Assembly (NCBI GenBank): GCA_009602725.1
Contig: WELB01000014.1
Span: 351,729 to 394,599, forward strand
DNA length: 42,871 nucleotides
From: Spirogloea muscicola
Taxonomy: Eukaryota; Streptophyta; Zygnematophyceae; Spirogloeales; Spirogloeaceae
Direction of reading: 5' to 3'
Shown in pieces: positions 40,215-42,871 of the stretch (its first letter is position 1; every line of letters begins with the position of its first letter). The position numbers and the translations under genes were made by a program. The notes under the pieces were generated by a model that did no database searches, had not been told where the DNA came from, and saw only the letters and a list, made by a program, of their open reading frames with translations.

Positions 40215-42825
40215 TCAAGACTCCATGACGAGCTGGAACATGCCAGACTTGCACTCAGATGGTGACAAGAAGACGCACTTGCTGGGGCTGCCATCGTACG
40301 CCAGTTGCACGCAAGTGACAAGTTCGAGCCCAAGGCGCTCCAGAGTTGTCACTGCCGCATCGCGTAGGGCACTGCCCTGCGCGCCTAGCCACCTGCTGGC
40401 GAAGGAGACAAGTAGCTGGCACACCCGCGGCGGCGCGTCTCTTGCACCCCACGCCTCGATCATCTCGAACTCCGCGCCCTCCACAGACAGCTTGAGCACG
40501 TCTACGCGGGCATGGCCAAGGCCAGCCATTGCTGCCGCCAGCGTCGTCACCTGAACAGCAACCTGCTCGGGCACCAGCTCGTATGGTGCCGCAATGGCCG
40601 GCAGTACTGTGAAGGTGCCCACTGGCCTCGCAGCTTGCAATACGGCGCGCGCAGTGGCGTTGCCGTCGTGCGCCCCCAGGCAGGCGTCGTGGATGACAAC
40701 GTTGTCGGGCGCCAAGTGCTCGTCAAAGAACTGCTGAGCCCAGGGGGCGCCAAGCGGCGTGGCATCGAAGGCGTGCACAATGCAATTGTACCGCCCGGCA
40801 ACTGTCGACTCCCAGGACAGGTCCTGACCGATGCCGCCTGAATACACGACACTGCTGTTGCCAAGGAATCCCTCGAGGAAGGCTGGCCATTGACCGGGGC
40901 CAGAGCCCAAGATTGATGCGGCGCCCAGGAAGCCGCGAAGGCAGATAAGCTCCGGCGTCGGGCCGTCGTAGGCTGCTGCGGCGCCCTGCAGGGCTGCCAT
41001 CTCGAAAACGCACCGGCCGTAGCCACGCCCATCAACATCGCGGCGCACTGCGGCGGCCTCGGGGCCGGCCGCTGCATCGAAGATTGCCTCCCAGCCAGCT
41101 TCCCACGGCCCACGTGGATTGCACAGCTCCACGCCGTCGCCGCGGTAAGCCCAACCGCCGTCCGCGGCGCGCACCAGGGCCAGCGCCTTGTCGCCAACCG
41201 CCACTGGTTTGCATGGCCGGCACTTGGCGCCGTTCATGAATCCCCGGCTGCTCAGCGACACAACTTGCACGCCAGTTGGACGCAGCGGCCAGGCATACCG
41301 CCGCAGGCTCAGCACGCAGAAGGGCAGGTCAACCTTTGCAACCGCCACGCCACGCACCTCCAGCTGCGCTCGGAATGCTTGCTCCGAGTTCAGCGATCTG
41401 TAGCCAGCGCGCTGGATCTTGGGTAGCAGGCTCAACCGCGCCAGTGCAGCGCGGCTTGTGTTCATGTCTCCCATGCCAAAGCGGTCGTTGTAGCCGCCGT
41501 AGCTGCAGCCATGCGGCACACTGTACTTGCGTGGATTGTACGCCGCCAGCGTGTGTGGTGGTCCCGTCCAGAATGTGTCCACACGTGTACGCAGCACCCA
41601 GCTGTAGCTCACCCCAGCTGCTGCCTCGCGGTCGCTGATAAGCTTCAGGCAGCCCTCAACGAGGTTGAAGTACTGCAGCAGGCCCTGCGGAGGCGCGGCA
41701 GGCAGGCATTCAGGGACAGGGCGAGCGGTGCCAGATGAGCAGAAAATATACAAGAAGGCACTCCAACCCTTAAACCTCGACATCACACATAAACATGCTC
41801 GTCTCAGGTCATTTGTAATAGCTTCAGGGCATTGTAATTGCCTGACTTGAACACAATTGCATTGTGAAGACCTGTACGAATCTGAAAGATCTACAGCTCC
41901 TGCTCCAAAGCCTCAAGCGGAACCCTTGTGCTCCCAGAGTAAGAGCTCAATGTATTCGACCTGCAGGCCGTTTGGGGACCCTGACGCCCTGAGCACGGCC
42001 TGTGGAGCGCCGCGGTGCCCAATGGGCGTCTGCGCGAAGAAGCGCAGTGAGACGAGGTTCTGTGCGCCAAGCAGGACAGTCATCTTGTGCGTGTTCTCAT
42101 CCACCGGCACATTAACGAGGACGTCAGCAGCCTCGAACGCACGTAGCACATGCTGCTTGATGGTGGGCCCAGTGAGCTCAAACATGCGCGCCCCGCCAAC
42201 AAGACAGATGGCCACCCTGTTGAACTGCAAGAGGGCGCGGAAGCTGAAGCTGTTGAGCTACTTAGCATTGTTAAGCAATCAGCCTCAGGTGAGGCGACTG
42301 CTCAAGCTGCGCAACTTCAAAGAGCCGAGCGTGCCGCTCTGCCGAGCCGCTCCAGCCGCTCCGAGCTTAACACGCCGGCAGCATGCAGGCCTTTCTGCCA
42401 TGCTAGCATCAGGTGGCGACAAAGGCAGACTCCGCTGCTCACCTTGGCGCTGTGCACGGCGGAGACGCGATCCTCGTCCAACAGCGTGGGCTCATAAGAC
42501 GGGCAAGGCGAGTCTGCGGCGTCACGCGCCGCCACTCCCAACGACGCCGCACCGCTCGCCTGCGGGACGGGGGCCTCCTTCTGCTCAGTGTAAGCTGCAC
42601 CGGAGATCGTCCAAAGCTGGCAGGGTAGCTGGTGGTCGTCTACGGCGGCACCTGCACGTCGTCGGCGATGAGGAAGTATGGCAGGCCGGTGGCGGCGGCG
42701 ATGACGAGCAGCGCGGCGCAGGCCAGCAGGCGGGCGCATGTGGGGCCCCCGAACTGCAGCCGCAACTGGGGTCCCACGGCCGCCGCCGCCGCCTCCTCCG
42801 CCGCCTTCGCCACCGCCGCCGCCAT
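40215..42825 (-). CDS. Type II membrane protein with FkbM/METTL24-like methyltransferase domain
   Basis: Exons: 42825-42652, 42616-42443, 42224-41961 and 41684-40215 (693 residues, in frame). One membrane segment at about residues 33-53 (LLACAALLVIAAATGLPYFL) after a short N-terminus suggests a Golgi/ER signal anchor with a lumenal body. Residues 118-420 (FNRVAICLVGGARMFELTGP, YSWVLRTRVDTFWTGPP, YGGYNDRFGMGDMNTSRAAL, LNSEQAFRAQLEVRGV) resemble plant DUF7796-type glycan-related proteins. Residues 470-690 look like the FkbM/METTL24 fold: VVYSGGIGQDLSWE (SAM-binding loop), YNCIVHAFDATP and VLKLSVEGAEFEMIEAWG. In the last motif the usual Asp of K-x-D-x-E-G is Ser. A role in modifying surface or secreted glycans is plausible, but the reaction is unknown. 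The start is the first ATG near the window end; the frame stays open to GTG at 42849. Confidence 0.75.
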
Positions 42826-42871
42826 CCTCTGGCTCGCAGCGCGCGTCACCGCAGGCAGGCCTGCCGCCGCC
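42826..42871. other. GC-rich 5' flank of the methyltransferase-like gene
   Basis: 46 bases of GC-rich DNA at the window edge, upstream of the last minus-strand gene. Nothing else can be said. Confidence 0.4.

Overview
The window is nuclear DNA from a green-lineage eukaryote, most likely a unicellular green alga (chlorophyte, perhaps a trebouxiophyte). Every gene is split by short GT-AG introns, usually 100-400 bases, whose 3' ends very often read TGCAG. Gene starts sit in GC-rich DNA with GGC/CGG runs, while introns and intergenic DNA are much less GC-rich. The proteins are of plant type: a thylakoid-lumen PsbP-domain protein with a twin-arginine transit signal, a plant-type ING PHD finger, an organellar peptide deformylase, a BIG-type SEC7 ARF-GEF, a plant-type Ariadne with a C-terminal NZF finger, and a NACK-like kinesin-7.

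Layout. 1061-3414 (-): PsbP-domain protein. 4981-6915 (+): ING histone reader. 7948-9617 (+): small ER-type protein with a MANF-C/SAP-like domain. 10144-11760 (-, 5' end lost in a gap): peptide deformylase. 12251-21414 (+, first codons lost in the same gap): BIG ARF-GEF. 21749-23327 (-, N-terminal part missing at a single N): maspardin-like protein. 25137-26590 (-): DUF4336 protein. 27597-32354 (+): Ariadne RBR ubiquitin ligase. 33055-39496 or slightly beyond (-): NACK-like kinesin. 40215-42825 (-): type II membrane protein with an FkbM/METTL24-like methyltransferase domain. Three neighbouring pairs are head to head (PsbP/ING, PDF/BIG, DUF4336/ARI) and three are tail to tail (MANF-like/PDF, BIG/maspardin, ARI/kinesin).

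I rebuilt 74 introns by eye, using reading frame and conserved family motifs; the coding lengths close in frame for every gene. The genes are ordinary cell-biology loci (photosynthesis, chromatin reading, protein maturation, vesicle traffic, ubiquitin ligation, cytokinesis) and do not form a pathway together. I see no operon, mobile-element gene, CRISPR array, rRNA or tRNA, and no convincing new multi-gene system.

The more unusual points are: nine introns with C at donor position +3; a maspardin homologue without its serine nucleophile; a MANF-C-like protein without a recognisable saposin-like half; a NACK-like kinesin in a presumed alga; two families of diverged dispersed repeats near gene starts; a telomere-like 7-base array inside the window; and long poly-A runs beside N gaps that have erased gene starts and look like assembly artefacts.
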